Assembly (NCBI GenBank): GCA_017403955.1
Contig: JAFRDH010000019.1
Span: 1-64,000 of the forward strand
DNA from: Mogibacterium sp.
Lineage (GTDB): Bacteria > Bacillota > Clostridia > Peptostreptococcales > Anaerovoracaceae
Direction of reading: 5' to 3'
Length of the DNA: 64,000 nt
A program made the position numbers and the translations under genes. The notes beneath the pieces are model-generated. The model saw nothing but the letters and a program-made list of their open reading frames with translations. It was not told the DNA's origin and did not search any database. Every line of letters starts with the position of its first letter. Position 1 is the stretch's first letter. Below, piece by piece: positions 27,966 through 37,360 of the stretch.

Positions 27966-28880
27966 TTATTCAGCGCGGCGGCGTCTTGGTTTGCCATTCT
28001 TATAGTCTCTGAAGAACATCACAGCTGTGATCAGCACTACAACAGCTATAACAATGGTAAGGATCTTGACATCAAGGCTCTTGACGAAGAAGTATGCTAT
28101 CAGGACGCCTGCTGCTCCACCTACCATCTGGCAGATCGTTGCCAGCATATCGAATCTGCCTGCTTTGATGAACTGAGGACCGCTTCCGAATGCCATCAGA
28201 AGAGCAGATGACCCCATAACGATCGGCAGTGTTGCCGCAACACTGAGTCCGAGTCCGCAGCAAAGCGCCATACATGGCGCATACAGTCCTACACCGATAT
28301 TCATGAGCATTCCCAGAATGAGCTGAACCAGCACTGCTATCACCAGTCTTCCGCCAGAAAGCTTCAGTCCGTCGCCTACAAGTCCGAACGGGCCGACAGC
28401 AAGAACTCTGAGTGCCATCATAACTCCGAGAATGACCATTCCTACGCCCATCATAAGTCTCACGCCCTGGATATTCAGCTTAGTTACAAGCTTTGCTCCG
28501 AGAAGCGCACCGACTACAGCAGCAGCAATAAGCGCTCCGAGAGTCACCCCGTCAACTCCTGCAAGTGAAGCAAAAAGAAAAGCTTCCACGCATACCGGCA
28601 GAGTATCTCCGACATTCAATGTTCCCGGGATATCTCCATCCTTAACAGATTTACCGAATTTGAACGCTGCAGAAGTCGTTGCATAGGAACCGACACCGAA
28701 TACATCGAGGAAGTTGGCGACAACACCAACAATGGTGTTATAGATCGCGTATTTCTTGCTCTCTCCCCATTTCTCTTGTCCGTCTTCCGTACCGAGTTTC
28801 TGTCTGACTTTGAGTGCAACAAGAACTACATTCAGAACAGCTCCTACAGCAGCGAGTACTTTCAGTACAGTTATCATCAT
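27966..28880 (-). CDS. TSUP (TauE/SafE) family permease, copy 1
   Basis: 304-residue membrane protein with about eight helices, family of sulfite/organosulfonate exporters. The two repeat halves carry IPGTLNVGDTLPVCVEAF and IGVGLYAPCMALC. It is a clear paralogue of the plus-strand gene at 56314-57240, sharing both blocks. It ends in a basic tail, KPRRRRAE. A GGAGG site precedes two adjacent ATG codons (28880 and 28877). Substrate not evident; cysK is in the window but not adjacent. Confidence 0.88.
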   Translation of the reverse strand: MMITVLKVLAAVGAVLNVVLVALKVRQKLGTEDGQEKWGESKKYAIYNTIVGVVANFLDVFGVGSYATTSAAFKFGKSVKDGDIPGTLNVGDTLPVCVEAFLFASLAGVDGVTLGALIAAAVVGALLGAKLVTKLNIQGVRLMMGVGMVILGVMMALRVLAVGPFGLVGDGLKLSGGRLVIAVLVQLILGMLMNIGVGLYAPCMALCCGLGLSVAATLPIVMGSSALLMAFGSGPQFIKAGRFDMLATICQMVGGAAGVLIAYFFVKSLDVKILTIVIAVVVLITAVMFFRDYKNGKPRRRRAE

Positions 28881-28984
28881 TTATCAAAACCTCCTGGTAA
28901 TAATTTGCCTTAGGTGGATTATTATATCACATCGGTACACCAATGTTTCAATAAATACATCGGGTTCTTATTATTACAGTCAGT

Positions 28985-30427
28985 TCATCTGTCGGAATAA
29001 GCGGCCCCGGTAACGGCAATAATGTCTTCCAGGCGAATTGTTCTGAACTCTGTTTCCGACGGATCCGGCACATTCAGGATCCTGGTTGCCTGACTCATTA
29101 CAACGCGATCGAAGAAATTTCTCACCCCGCGCGCGTTTCCGAAAGTCGAATCTTCACAGCACGATCTGAAATAATTCAGTGCTGTATCCGCTGCCTCCTC
29201 AGACAGAATGAAACGTGTCTTATCACACTGTCTCCGTAAGATCTCAAGCATTTCCTCAGCAGAATAATTCTCGAAGTTGATGTATTTGTTGAACCGCGAT
29301 CTGAGGCCGGGATTCATGTTGATGAATTTCTTCATCTCATCCACATATCCTGCAACGATCACCACGAGATCATCGCGGTAATCTTCCATTCCCTTTACCA
29401 GCGTGTCTATTGCCTCTCTTCCGTAATCATTGCTCCCTTCTTCTGACGAAAGTGCATATGCCTCATCGACAAAAAGCACTCCGCCCTTTGCCTTTTTGAT
29501 CATCTGTGCAGTCTTTAAGGCCGTCTGACCCATATAACCTGCAACAAGTCCGGATCTGTCAGTTTCCACGAGTTGGCCCTTAGATACGACCCCAAGGCAT
29601 TTATAGATCTTAGCCATAATTCTGGCTACCGTCGTTTTTCCGGTACCGGGATTCCCTGTAAAAACCATGTGATTGGAGGTCTGAAGTTCCGGCAATCCTT
29701 TTTCCTTGCGCATATTGTTGATACGAAGGAGATCGATGCACGCGTGAACTTCTTTCTTAACGCTGCCAAGTCCGACCAATGCATCGAGCTCGTCGAGACA
29801 AGTCTGAAGGTCCGGTTCATCAGCACCGGCATCGTTCGTCCGGACCGTCTTTGCTGCTGGCCGGAATGAAGACTCCGGAACTTCCGGAGTCTCGTATTCT
29901 TCCGCTCCGTCATCGATCTTATCAAGGAGTTCCAGCGCGGCATCTGCCTCGCATTCAGAGAACGCTCCGTCGATCGCGATGAAGGCGTTGAAGATGATCT
30001 GCAGATTGCTTCTTACCATCGCGCTTGCTTCCTCGAAGTCCTGCCGGAGAGTTTCCAGAAACAGTGGTTGTCTGTCAAAATCATAGAATTTCTCAGATCC
30101 GCTCCTGAAGTTCTCCGCTGAGATCGTCTTGATGAAGCGTTTATAGCCTCTGTTCCTGGCGCAGACTTCATCAAATTCGTCCGGGAGCGCTGTTATGAAA
30201 TACAGCTCCTCAGATGACAGTGAACCATCGGATACCCCGATTTTCAGAAGACAACCCTGCAGATAGAGATCCAGCGAGCATACCAGATCGGTCACCGTCG
30301 GACCGTCTGCAAATGGATCCGCCAGACCCTCACTGTAAATATCCTCGATCTGCCGGGTGATGTTCATGTATGCCTGATACGCTTCGTCGAAGAGTTTTTT
30401 GCTTTTATTGTCTAATAAAGTGTCCAT
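28985..30427 (-). CDS. CbxX/CfxQ-type AAA+ ATPase with TerB-like N-terminal part
   Basis: 480-residue AAA+ protein of the CbxX/CfqX/SpoVK family. Residues 1-180 are helical and contain two TerB-like stretches (VSDGSLSSEE and IDGAFSECEADAA); a flexible linker runs 180-205. The AAA+ core has Walker A GNPGTGKTT at about 258-266, Walker B GGVLFVDEAYAL near 316-326, and an Arg-finger region GLRSRFNKYINF near 372. CbxX proteins remodel partner proteins as hexamers. It is the last gene of a chaperone-like operon, 20 nt after the Hsp70 stop, suggesting that it acts with Hsp70 on the same clients. AGGAGG-like site GGAGG. Confidence 0.9.
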   Translation of the reverse strand: MDTLLDNKSKKLFDEAYQAYMNITRQIEDIYSEGLADPFADGPTVTDLVCSLDLYLQGCLLKIGVSDGSLSSEELYFITALPDEFDEVCARNRGYKRFIKTISAENFRSGSEKFYDFDRQPLFLETLRQDFEEASAMVRSNLQIIFNAFIAIDGAFSECEADAALELLDKIDDGAEEYETPEVPESSFRPAAKTVRTNDAGADEPDLQTCLDELDALVGLGSVKKEVHACIDLLRINNMRKEKGLPELQTSNHMVFTGNPGTGKTTVARIMAKIYKCLGVVSKGQLVETDRSGLVAGYMGQTALKTAQMIKKAKGGVLFVDEAYALSSEEGSNDYGREAIDTLVKGMEDYRDDLVVIVAGYVDEMKKFINMNPGLRSRFNKYINFENYSAEEMLEILRRQCDKTRFILSEEAADTALNYFRSCCEDSTFGNARGVRNFFDRVVMSQATRILNVPDPSETEFRTIRLEDIIAVTGAAYSDR

Positions 30428-30447
30428 TCTTATTATGACCTCCAGCG

Positions 30448-32964
30448 TTACATCGTCAGGTCCGCTCCGAAAGCAGCCACAGCCTGATTTGCGCTCGATG
30501 TCATCAGATCAAGAAGCTCAAACACAGCTTTGCGCAACTGGGCAGTGTTTCGTGAATCAATCGCAAGATACGCCTGGGATTTCCAGTACTCGGCTTTCTG
30601 CGCATTGTCATATTTTGTTTCAGGTTTGCTAAGTATCAACGAGAAGAATGCGTTGAGCCATCCATAGTTGTTCGTCATCGCCTCGAAGCCGAGATTGTTC
30701 ATCTTATTGGCGATAAAGGATTTCTCTTCGGCAGTCTCTGCAAGTTCATAGGATTCTTCGAGCTGCTCAAAAGCTGCTTTGGTATCTTCATCTCCAAATG
30801 ATTCGACCCGCCCGCGAGCTTCTGTTACTATATCATCATTCTTAGAATTATCTTTCTGCTGCTGGTACTTTCTTTCCTCGCGTATGATGCGGGATTCCAG
30901 ATCATAGAATCTGTCAAGATAAGCGTTTACAGAAGCTTCATCAGAATCGACTTTGGAATAGGCGTCATCGAAGTCAGCTTTGACACTTTCGAGTTCTGCC
31001 TCCAGCGAAGACACATTTACATTCAGCCCTTTCAGCCGTTCAATACTCACCTCGGACTGCTTGATTTTGGTCTCCACCGTATTCATACGTTCTTCAAGGT
31101 CAACTTTCGCCTCTGCTCTCAGAGTTTCCTCCGGAATGATAAAATCGAAATCCGGGATATATCCGCTTACCCTGATGTTTCTGTTTTCATCGGCAATAAT
31201 TGTCAGTTCGACCTCGGTTCCCTTCGGGATCATGCGGTCCATTGCGGAAGAACGCACCGTGATCACGCCTGCAGGGAAATTGGCTTCCGGATTCTGCTTA
31301 TTCTCTCCTTCCCAGATCTTGATCGTGATGCAGTCGTCATGCATAGGATCGATATCTCTTGACAGCTTGAACGTTCGGTCGTCCTGCGCAGGCAGAGGAG
31401 AATTCTTTTTGATCACATGGTGAAGAACATCATAACCTGTCTTAGGATCACGTATCTGTACGCCTATCGACATCGTTGCCGGAGGCGCTGACATCTTAAG
31501 TACAGTCTCGTTATGCTTGATCTCGAAATACGGATTCTCTATAACGATTTCTCTCCCTGACGGATCACATGCAGAGACTCTGAAATAGTTCAAAATTCCC
31601 TTCTGAAGGAGAACATCAGCATCAAAAATACCATTGTTCTGATCTAAGAGTTCCATCCATCCGCTTGTCCAGCAGATGCCCGCAAAGTCCTTATTAACGG
31701 CACAGTCGAACTTGATTCTTGAAATATCTACGTCGCTTATGTTCACTACTTTTCCAATCACATTCACGGTCTCGTCTGAAGATATTGGATCAAATGTCAG
31801 ACTGATCACAGCATGCTTTTCTTCTGTTGCTGCAGATATCTCGATTTCTTCTTCCACATCGATGACACTTGTCGATGCGTAGATCGCCGCACCGGCAGCG
31901 ACTACCGTCATCGGATTCATCGAACTGTCAAGCGCGACCCCGAATTTCTCTGAAAGGCGCTGCCTCACAAGAGGTATGAAAGTGCTGCCTCCGACGAGAA
32001 GGATCTTATCGAGCTGCTCAGCCTGAAGCCCTGCTCCTGCCAAAGCTTTTTCTGCGATCGTAATGCTCCGGTCGACAGTATCTGTGATCAGGGCCTCAAG
32101 TTCTCCACGTGTGATCTCACACTCGAACTCGATCGGTTCTCCTTCATCATCATCGATATCGAAGATTTCAAGGATAACGGATTCCTTATTGGAAAGGTCG
32201 ATCTTGCATCTCTCGCACTCCAACTGGACCCTTCTGGCGTTTGATTTACCGCTTCCCGTACTCTCATCGAAAAGCGCATCCACATGATAGCCTTCCGCCT
32301 TCAGCTTCTTAAGAACGATTTCACGGAACATCATCCTGTCGATATCACTTCCGCCGAAATAATTATCTCCTTCACTGTTCTCGACAGTGAGGCGGTTATT
32401 CAAAGTAGAGATAATGGCTACATCAAGCGTTCCTCCGCCGTAATCGAAGACCATCCAGTGTTTGTCCCTGGAATCAGGTTTCGCACCATATGCAACGGCT
32501 GCAGCGATCGGCTCCTGCAGGAGTATAATGTTCTGAAAGCCTGCAAGCTTACCGGCTTTGTTTGTTGCTTCAGACTGGAGAGTCTTGAATGCAGCCGGAA
32601 CGGTTATGACAACATTCTCGATCTTCCTGTTCAGGCGAGTCTCAGCATCATTTCTAAGCTGCCTGAGTATTTCTGCGGAGAGTTCTTCCGGCATTTTCTC
32701 AACTCCGGCTGACGCAAAGCGGATCATCTTGCTCAGACCCATCTGCCGTTTGAACTGGATAGCAAGATCCTCTACCTTCTGCGAATTGTATGCGCGCTGC
32801 CCGATCAGCATTCTTCCTTTACCGTTGATCAGAACAGCAGAAGGCGTGACAGACATTCTGTCAGCCTGATTATCTATTATTTCAAAGCCATGGTCATGAT
32901 CCGGGATCGCAAGGCATGAGTTCGTGGTCCCAAGATCTATTCCGCAATCAAAGAATTTCTGCAT
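30448..32964 (-). CDS. Divergent long Hsp70 (DnaK-like)
   Basis: 838 residues against about 610-640 for DnaK. The ATPase domain (1-375) is intact: DLGTTNSCLA, VFDYGGGTLDVAII and ILLVGGSTFIPLVR. After it comes an extra beta-rich segment of about 100 residues (about 395-500) before the substrate-binding-like part (about 500-650). A coiled-coil stretch (about 650-745) and a helical end follow. The DnaK C-terminal EEVD-like tail and the standard DLPG-type linker sequence are missing. It overlaps the GrpE-like gene by 17 nt, so exchange factor and Hsp70 are made together. This is an accessory Hsp70, not housekeeping DnaK. Confidence 0.9.
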   Translation of the reverse strand: MQKFFDCGIDLGTTNSCLAIPDHDHGFEIIDNQADRMSVTPSAVLINGKGRMLIGQRAYNSQKVEDLAIQFKRQMGLSKMIRFASAGVEKMPEELSAEILRQLRNDAETRLNRKIENVVITVPAAFKTLQSEATNKAGKLAGFQNIILLQEPIAAAVAYGAKPDSRDKHWMVFDYGGGTLDVAIISTLNNRLTVENSEGDNYFGGSDIDRMMFREIVLKKLKAEGYHVDALFDESTGSGKSNARRVQLECERCKIDLSNKESVILEIFDIDDDEGEPIEFECEITRGELEALITDTVDRSITIAEKALAGAGLQAEQLDKILLVGGSTFIPLVRQRLSEKFGVALDSSMNPMTVVAAGAAIYASTSVIDVEEEIEISAATEEKHAVISLTFDPISSDETVNVIGKVVNISDVDISRIKFDCAVNKDFAGICWTSGWMELLDQNNGIFDADVLLQKGILNYFRVSACDPSGREIVIENPYFEIKHNETVLKMSAPPATMSIGVQIRDPKTGYDVLHHVIKKNSPLPAQDDRTFKLSRDIDPMHDDCITIKIWEGENKQNPEANFPAGVITVRSSAMDRMIPKGTEVELTIIADENRNIRVSGYIPDFDFIIPEETLRAEAKVDLEERMNTVETKIKQSEVSIERLKGLNVNVSSLEAELESVKADFDDAYSKVDSDEASVNAYLDRFYDLESRIIREERKYQQQKDNSKNDDIVTEARGRVESFGDEDTKAAFEQLEESYELAETAEEKSFIANKMNNLGFEAMTNNYGWLNAFFSLILSKPETKYDNAQKAEYWKSQAYLAIDSRNTAQLRKAVFELLDLMTSSANQAVAAFGADLTM

Positions 32965-33373
32965 ATGCTTTCAACCTCTCGATCATTTCTTTTTCTTTAT
33001 CATCCGCCTCATCTTTGCGCTCAGAAGCAGCTTCTGACTTCGCTGCGTTTTCACAGTTCGTACCGATGATCACTCTTGCATGCTGCAGGAGCTTTCCATC
33101 CTGATAGATGTATGGAGTGAGGGTCTCTGTAATGATGAGCGAGTCTTCCGGCGCTCCCTCGGCCTCGTTATTTACGACCTCTATCGCAAGGCCGGGATCA
33201 AACCTGGCTCCAATGGGGTCCTTTATCTCAACTCCGTTAAGTGCAATGTATCTCTTTATGGTCCTCAGAGCACTCTTCGCAGCCATCTTGCGGTCAGCCT
33301 GCAGATTTTCCAGCCACTTTTCCAGCCTCCAGGCCGCGACAGCCAGTTCTTTTATATCAGCTTTTTCAGGCAT
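32948..33373 (-). CDS. GrpE-like nucleotide exchange factor
   Basis: 141 residues. An N-terminal helical part (1-45) leads to a block closely resembling the GrpE C-terminal beta domain: GVEIKDPIGARFDPGLAIEV, then the turn DGKLLQHARVIIG. In GrpE these are the Gly-x-FDPxxHEAV and the final beta hairpin that opens the Hsp70 nucleotide cleft. The long N-terminal dimer helix of GrpE is shortened, and a charged tail (about 112-141) is added. Its stop overlaps the Hsp70 start by 17 nt, supporting a dedicated pair. AGGGGG precedes the ATG. Confidence 0.75.
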   Translation of the reverse strand: MPEKADIKELAVAAWRLEKWLENLQADRKMAAKSALRTIKRYIALNGVEIKDPIGARFDPGLAIEVVNNEAEGAPEDSLIITETLTPYIYQDGKLLQHARVIIGTNCENAAKSEAASERKDEADDKEKEMIERLKAYAEIL

Positions 33374-33382
33374 AGATACCCC

Positions 33383-35626
33383 CTACAATCGTTTCACTCT
33401 TACGGATGCAGTGATATCATTTACCGGATCGCCGCCGTTATCGACAATGAGGTACCAATGGTTTGATGACGGGATCCTGATAAGATGCGGTGAACTTGAG
33501 GCGTATCCGCCATAGGACTTGAAGTCCTTACCGTCAACATAATTCTGATATCCCTGCATATTTACAAGATATACATAGGCAGGACGACTGAGCGTCACTT
33601 CAGCTGCGATCGCCGGGCCGGTCGTCATCTGAAAACCGACATCAAGGAGCAAGTGGCTGTTCGCCCTCTGCTTTCTTCTTTCTTCCTGTACTCCGGCAAA
33701 AATCTCTTCACGTCTTGCAGCTGCTGACGGATGCCCAAGCCTGGCTGCTTCCGACCAGTATTTCAGTGCCTGGTCAATATTTCTCCGGACACCGGTCCCG
33801 GAATAGTAGCATTCTGCCAGATGGAACGCTCCTTGAGGATTTCCTGCTCTGCAAGCCTTCTCGTACCAGAGAGCTGCCTGCTCATCGTCCTGCGGAACAC
33901 CATGACCATTCTTGTAGCATTCCGCAATACTGTTCATGGAATACATATTGCCTGCATCCGCTGCCTGGCGGTACCAGTACATAGCCTGCCCATAATCGAC
34001 TTTGCAGCCTCGGCCGTAATAATAATTATCTCCTTTTGCGTCCCAGATCGTATGCGGAACGCCCCAGTCGATGGCTTTCACGTTGGCCTCTCCAAATGTG
34101 AATCTGATGCGCTTCTTGTCGTCCGCATTGCAGTAGTTGTAGCATTTGTTCGCGAACATGATCGCACTTGACTTGTCCGGGCATTTGTTGAGTTCATACA
34201 TGAACTGGTAAACGGTATGCCGGAATGATTCTCGTATCATGTCATGGCGCACTTTATCACCACTCAGCTGACGTAAAACCGTTTCAAGAACAGGCTCGAC
34301 TGTATTGCAATAAGCCTCTCCTCTTTTCGTGATTTCATCACCCTGTTCAGCAGATAAATACTCGTATTTGTCGATTTCTCTGAGATAATCGAAAGAATCA
34401 GCTTCTTTGTCGGTAAACCAGGATACCAGTTTGCCCAGAATATCCTTGCCCAGTCCACTCAGAAGGCGGTCATTGCAGTCCCTTATATAGTTATGGATCC
34501 TCAAAACCGCTTCGAGGTCATCACGCTCGCATAACAGCAGAAGCGGTTTGAAAATAACACTGCGGAATTTTTCCAGAAGTTCGGCATTACTGATGTTCCC
34601 TTGCGCTCCGGCTGCAAAACGGCTGCGCAGAAGTTCACAGCTGCTCTGCCTGCAAATATAGCAATAAAACTTGAGTATACGTTTCCAGGTCTCCGAAATA
34701 TTAAAGTCCGGATCACACATGATCGCATACAGGTAATTTGCGAGGAAGAGATCATAGCTGCCGTGCTCCTCTCCATCTCTGGTGAGCTCGATCCTGTAAC
34801 GTCCGCTCTGCCATGCTTTGCACGCATCCGGCTCTGCAAACCAGAAGAATCTGTTCGTTAGTTCTTTGCATCGCATAAGAGCATTCTGTGTAATGCTCAA
34901 GTCACGCACAGGTCTGGAGATCCCGTTTAAGTCAAACGGAGACTGATAAGACCCCAGGGCTTTGAGTCTCGACAATTTTTTTAATTTATCCAGTGCAGAA
35001 TTGGCCTCCAAAGCATCAGCGAGACAGGATATTCCAAGGATCCTGTAAGGATTATCAAGGAATAACGCTGCTGCACGAAGCGAAATCGGCATAGTCGTGA
35101 TGAGTTGCTCCTGACGTGCATTGCAGGCTTCGACCTCTTTCCTGATACGTTCTCTCTTTTCGATAAGAATCTTGTCATCCCGCACTTCCGGCTGAACAGA
35201 TATAGCTGCTTTGCTGCGCAGCTCTGCTTCTTTCTGCTTACGGATGATCTCCTCAGCCTTTTTTCTTGCTTCTTCGCGCAGCTTTCTCTCTTCTTCACGG
35301 GCTTTCTTTTCCTTTTCGAGCCGTTCAGACCGGGCGGCATCAGCGAACTCCTTCACCTTTTTGAGTAGAACGTCTACTTTATCAGGTTCCAGGACAAATT
35401 TGGGGCTACTCTGATCTCCTTCGTGAAATACCACATATGGCTTTTCTACAGTCCGGAAAATATAGAAAAGTTTCTCCATTCCCTGCTCACAGGTGACCTT
35501 TTCCCAGTTAACAGGAGTCCTGCTTGACCCGAAAACATACTCATCGTAAAACAAAGTCAGGACTCCTTTGGTGATCTTACCGTCAATATATATAGATGCT
35601 TCTACAGAATAATGGCCTGCTCCCAT
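33383..35626 (-). CDS. Multidomain adaptor: PH-like, J-like, Sel1 repeats, DUF1883-like
   Basis: 747 residues. Domains in order: a PH/GRAM-like beta domain (about 1-90); a charged helix (95-140 and 150-180); a J-domain-like segment starting DNPYRILGIS at 191-225, without the HPD tripeptide; a long helical region (230-510); two or three Sel1-type repeats (535-640, for example YGRGCKVDYGQAMYWYRQAADAGN split over two motifs); and a C-terminal DUF1883-like domain (676-745) with YVYLVNMQGYQNY, YGGYASSSP and SNHWYLIVDNGG. I recall DUF1883 from bacterial TIR-domain proteins. No signal peptide or membrane helix. It sits 9 nt upstream of the GrpE-like gene and may be the J-protein or client adaptor of the Hsp70. 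Confidence 0.8.
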   Translation of the reverse strand: MGAGHYSVEASIYIDGKITKGVLTLFYDEYVFGSSRTPVNWEKVTCEQGMEKLFYIFRTVEKPYVVFHEGDQSSPKFVLEPDKVDVLLKKVKEFADAARSERLEKEKKAREEERKLREEARKKAEEIIRKQKEAELRSKAAISVQPEVRDDKILIEKRERIRKEVEACNARQEQLITTMPISLRAAALFLDNPYRILGISCLADALEANSALDKLKKLSRLKALGSYQSPFDLNGISRPVRDLSITQNALMRCKELTNRFFWFAEPDACKAWQSGRYRIELTRDGEEHGSYDLFLANYLYAIMCDPDFNISETWKRILKFYCYICRQSSCELLRSRFAAGAQGNISNAELLEKFRSVIFKPLLLLCERDDLEAVLRIHNYIRDCNDRLLSGLGKDILGKLVSWFTDKEADSFDYLREIDKYEYLSAEQGDEITKRGEAYCNTVEPVLETVLRQLSGDKVRHDMIRESFRHTVYQFMYELNKCPDKSSAIMFANKCYNYCNADDKKRIRFTFGEANVKAIDWGVPHTIWDAKGDNYYYGRGCKVDYGQAMYWYRQAADAGNMYSMNSIAECYKNGHGVPQDDEQAALWYEKACRAGNPQGAFHLAECYYSGTGVRRNIDQALKYWSEAARLGHPSAAARREEIFAGVQEERRKQRANSHLLLDVGFQMTTGPAIAAEVTLSRPAYVYLVNMQGYQNYVDGKDFKSYGGYASSSPHLIRIPSSNHWYLIVDNGGDPVNDITASVRVKRL

Positions 35627-35664
35627 GTATTATCCTCTCGTGATTGCACAGTTGATATAAGAAG

Positions 35665-35709
35665 AGCCCGCCGGTATCCTGACAAATCATGCCATAGAAC
35701 TGACGGGCT
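35665..35709 (-). terminator. Possible weak hairpin between operon genes
   Basis: AGCCCG (35665-35670) / CGGGCT (35704-35709) with a 33-nt loop in the 128-nt gap upstream of the Sel1 protein gene. On the minus strand it is followed by CTTCTTAT. It could be an attenuator or processing hairpin; the stem is short. Confidence 0.35.
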
Positions 35710-35754
35710 GCTAAAGTCAGCTCACTTGAATATAAATGATATCCTGACCAGAAA

Positions 35755-37203
35755 CTATTCAATAACCTTTTCTATTTCTTCAATAACTGCCTCAAGCTTC
35801 TCTCTTGCCTCTTTCAGCTCATTATTGAGGCGAAGTTTCTTCTCTCTCAGCGGAATTTTTGCTGCTTTTTCTGTTTCTATCTGCGGCGTGATGGAATCCA
35901 GACGCTGACGAAGTGCCAGGATTTCTCCAGAGATCTGGTCTCTTTCCTTCCTTGCGAACATTCCCAGCTTGCTCTTCTCAGCTACAAGATTAGCAATCTG
36001 TTGTGAGATGGAAGCTGCCTCTTCTTCAATCGGCCCTTTGGCATCTATCTGAGCTTCAAGCTCTGCGATATCGACCGGAATCTGATATACTTTTTCTTCC
36101 AGCTCTTTTCTCTGTGCATCCAGCTCTGCTTTCTTCTCAGGATTCTCTTCCCAGTAAGCATTGATGCGAGCCTGTCTTTCTTCTTCTGCCTTTCTGGCTT
36201 CTTCTGCTTTCTTTTCTTCTTCTTTCTTCTCTAATTCAGCAACTTTACTTTTATAATTAGCAATCTTCTGATTGTTATCTGCCTTACCCTTATTGTTTAT
36301 GCCAACCTGACTGTAGCTGCTGTAATTCATGTAGCATTTAAATGTGTTCAGGAATTCATAATAAACGATGAGATTCTTGTACCTTATGATGTCGTCTTTG
36401 TCATCTTCTTTACTAGCCTCAATAGCCTTAAGAGTAAGATTAATGCAGTTATAGACTTCATCTCTGGTTTTGTTCCAATCCGATTCGACAGGATGATTCA
36501 AAGCATAATACTTCTTGGAAGCGGTGGAATAGCCTGCAACCGCTGCCAGATTCATCAGAGTAGCAATCTCTTCAAGATATCCTTGTGGGATCTCCGCAGC
36601 GATGCCCTTAGAGAGCAGTACGATCAAAGCGTTGAGAAGATTCTTTCTGTCTTCATCAAAGCCCTTCAGTTCCTGTGCATCCGGGAACTGAGCGAATCTG
36701 TTCTTTCTCAGAGTAATGCAGGCAAGTCCCAGTCTCTTCAGTTCTTCAACAGCCTGATTCTTCAGATCCTCCCTCTCTTCTTCCGGAGCGAAGTCTATTG
36801 CCTGTGCGAAAGCATGAGCGGCCTCAGTAATACGCTGATTTTGCACAGTGGACTGCCATCCTGCAGCTTTACCTTTGAGGAACCATGCTTTATAGGAAGT
36901 GGCATCCAAAGCAATAACCTGATTGCAGAAGCTCTCTGCTTCCGGGTTGTTGCCTGCCTCATAAGCATTCGATGCAAGAAGAAGCATATTGTCGATCTGC
37001 ATCTGGTTAGGATTCCCGGCAGGAATACCTGCATTCGGAGTTACCGGAGTTCCTGTAGACTGCGGTGTCTCGCCTTCTACTTCAACCATCATACTTTTTG
37101 CTTCTGCTAGAGAATACTTCGTTCCGCACCCCTGACAAACGAAAAAACCGTCTTCCTTGACAAACGATGTGCTGTCGCAGAGCTCACATACAATCTTCTT
37201 CAT
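35755..37203 (-). CDS. Zinc-ribbon, TPR and coiled-coil protein
   Basis: 482 residues. The N-terminal zinc ribbon (about 1-35) has CELC at 6-9 and CQGC at 24-27. A Pro/Thr linker is followed by TPR-like helices (about 65-130, including AGNNPEAESFCNQVIALD and AWFLKGKAAG), then a helical middle. A long coiled coil (about 310-480) rich in Glu, Lys and Ala fills the rest. Such zinc-ribbon/TPR proteins are seen beside Hsp70-type genes in Bacillota. It is the first gene of the chaperone-like set; 128 nt separate it from the next gene. No CIRCE element is visible upstream. Confidence 0.8.
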   Translation of the reverse strand: MKKIVCELCDSTSFVKEDGFFVCQGCGTKYSLAEAKSMMVEVEGETPQSTGTPVTPNAGIPAGNPNQMQIDNMLLLASNAYEAGNNPEAESFCNQVIALDATSYKAWFLKGKAAGWQSTVQNQRITEAAHAFAQAIDFAPEEEREDLKNQAVEELKRLGLACITLRKNRFAQFPDAQELKGFDEDRKNLLNALIVLLSKGIAAEIPQGYLEEIATLMNLAAVAGYSTASKKYYALNHPVESDWNKTRDEVYNCINLTLKAIEASKEDDKDDIIRYKNLIVYYEFLNTFKCYMNYSSYSQVGINNKGKADNNQKIANYKSKVAELEKKEEEKKAEEARKAEEERQARINAYWEENPEKKAELDAQRKELEEKVYQIPVDIAELEAQIDAKGPIEEEAASISQQIANLVAEKSKLGMFARKERDQISGEILALRQRLDSITPQIETEKAAKIPLREKKLRLNNELKEAREKLEAVIEEIEKVIE

Positions 37204-37360
37204 ATCTATTTTCTCCTTATCCTACTAAGTGTTATCAAAAAATATGATTAATAGGCATTAATAAATATAGTATATTAGTTACCTCAATTCGGTGCAAGGC
37301 ACTAAAAAATAATGTTACTTAGGCAAAAGGAAATTCAGTATTGCGCAAGGCGGGATATGG

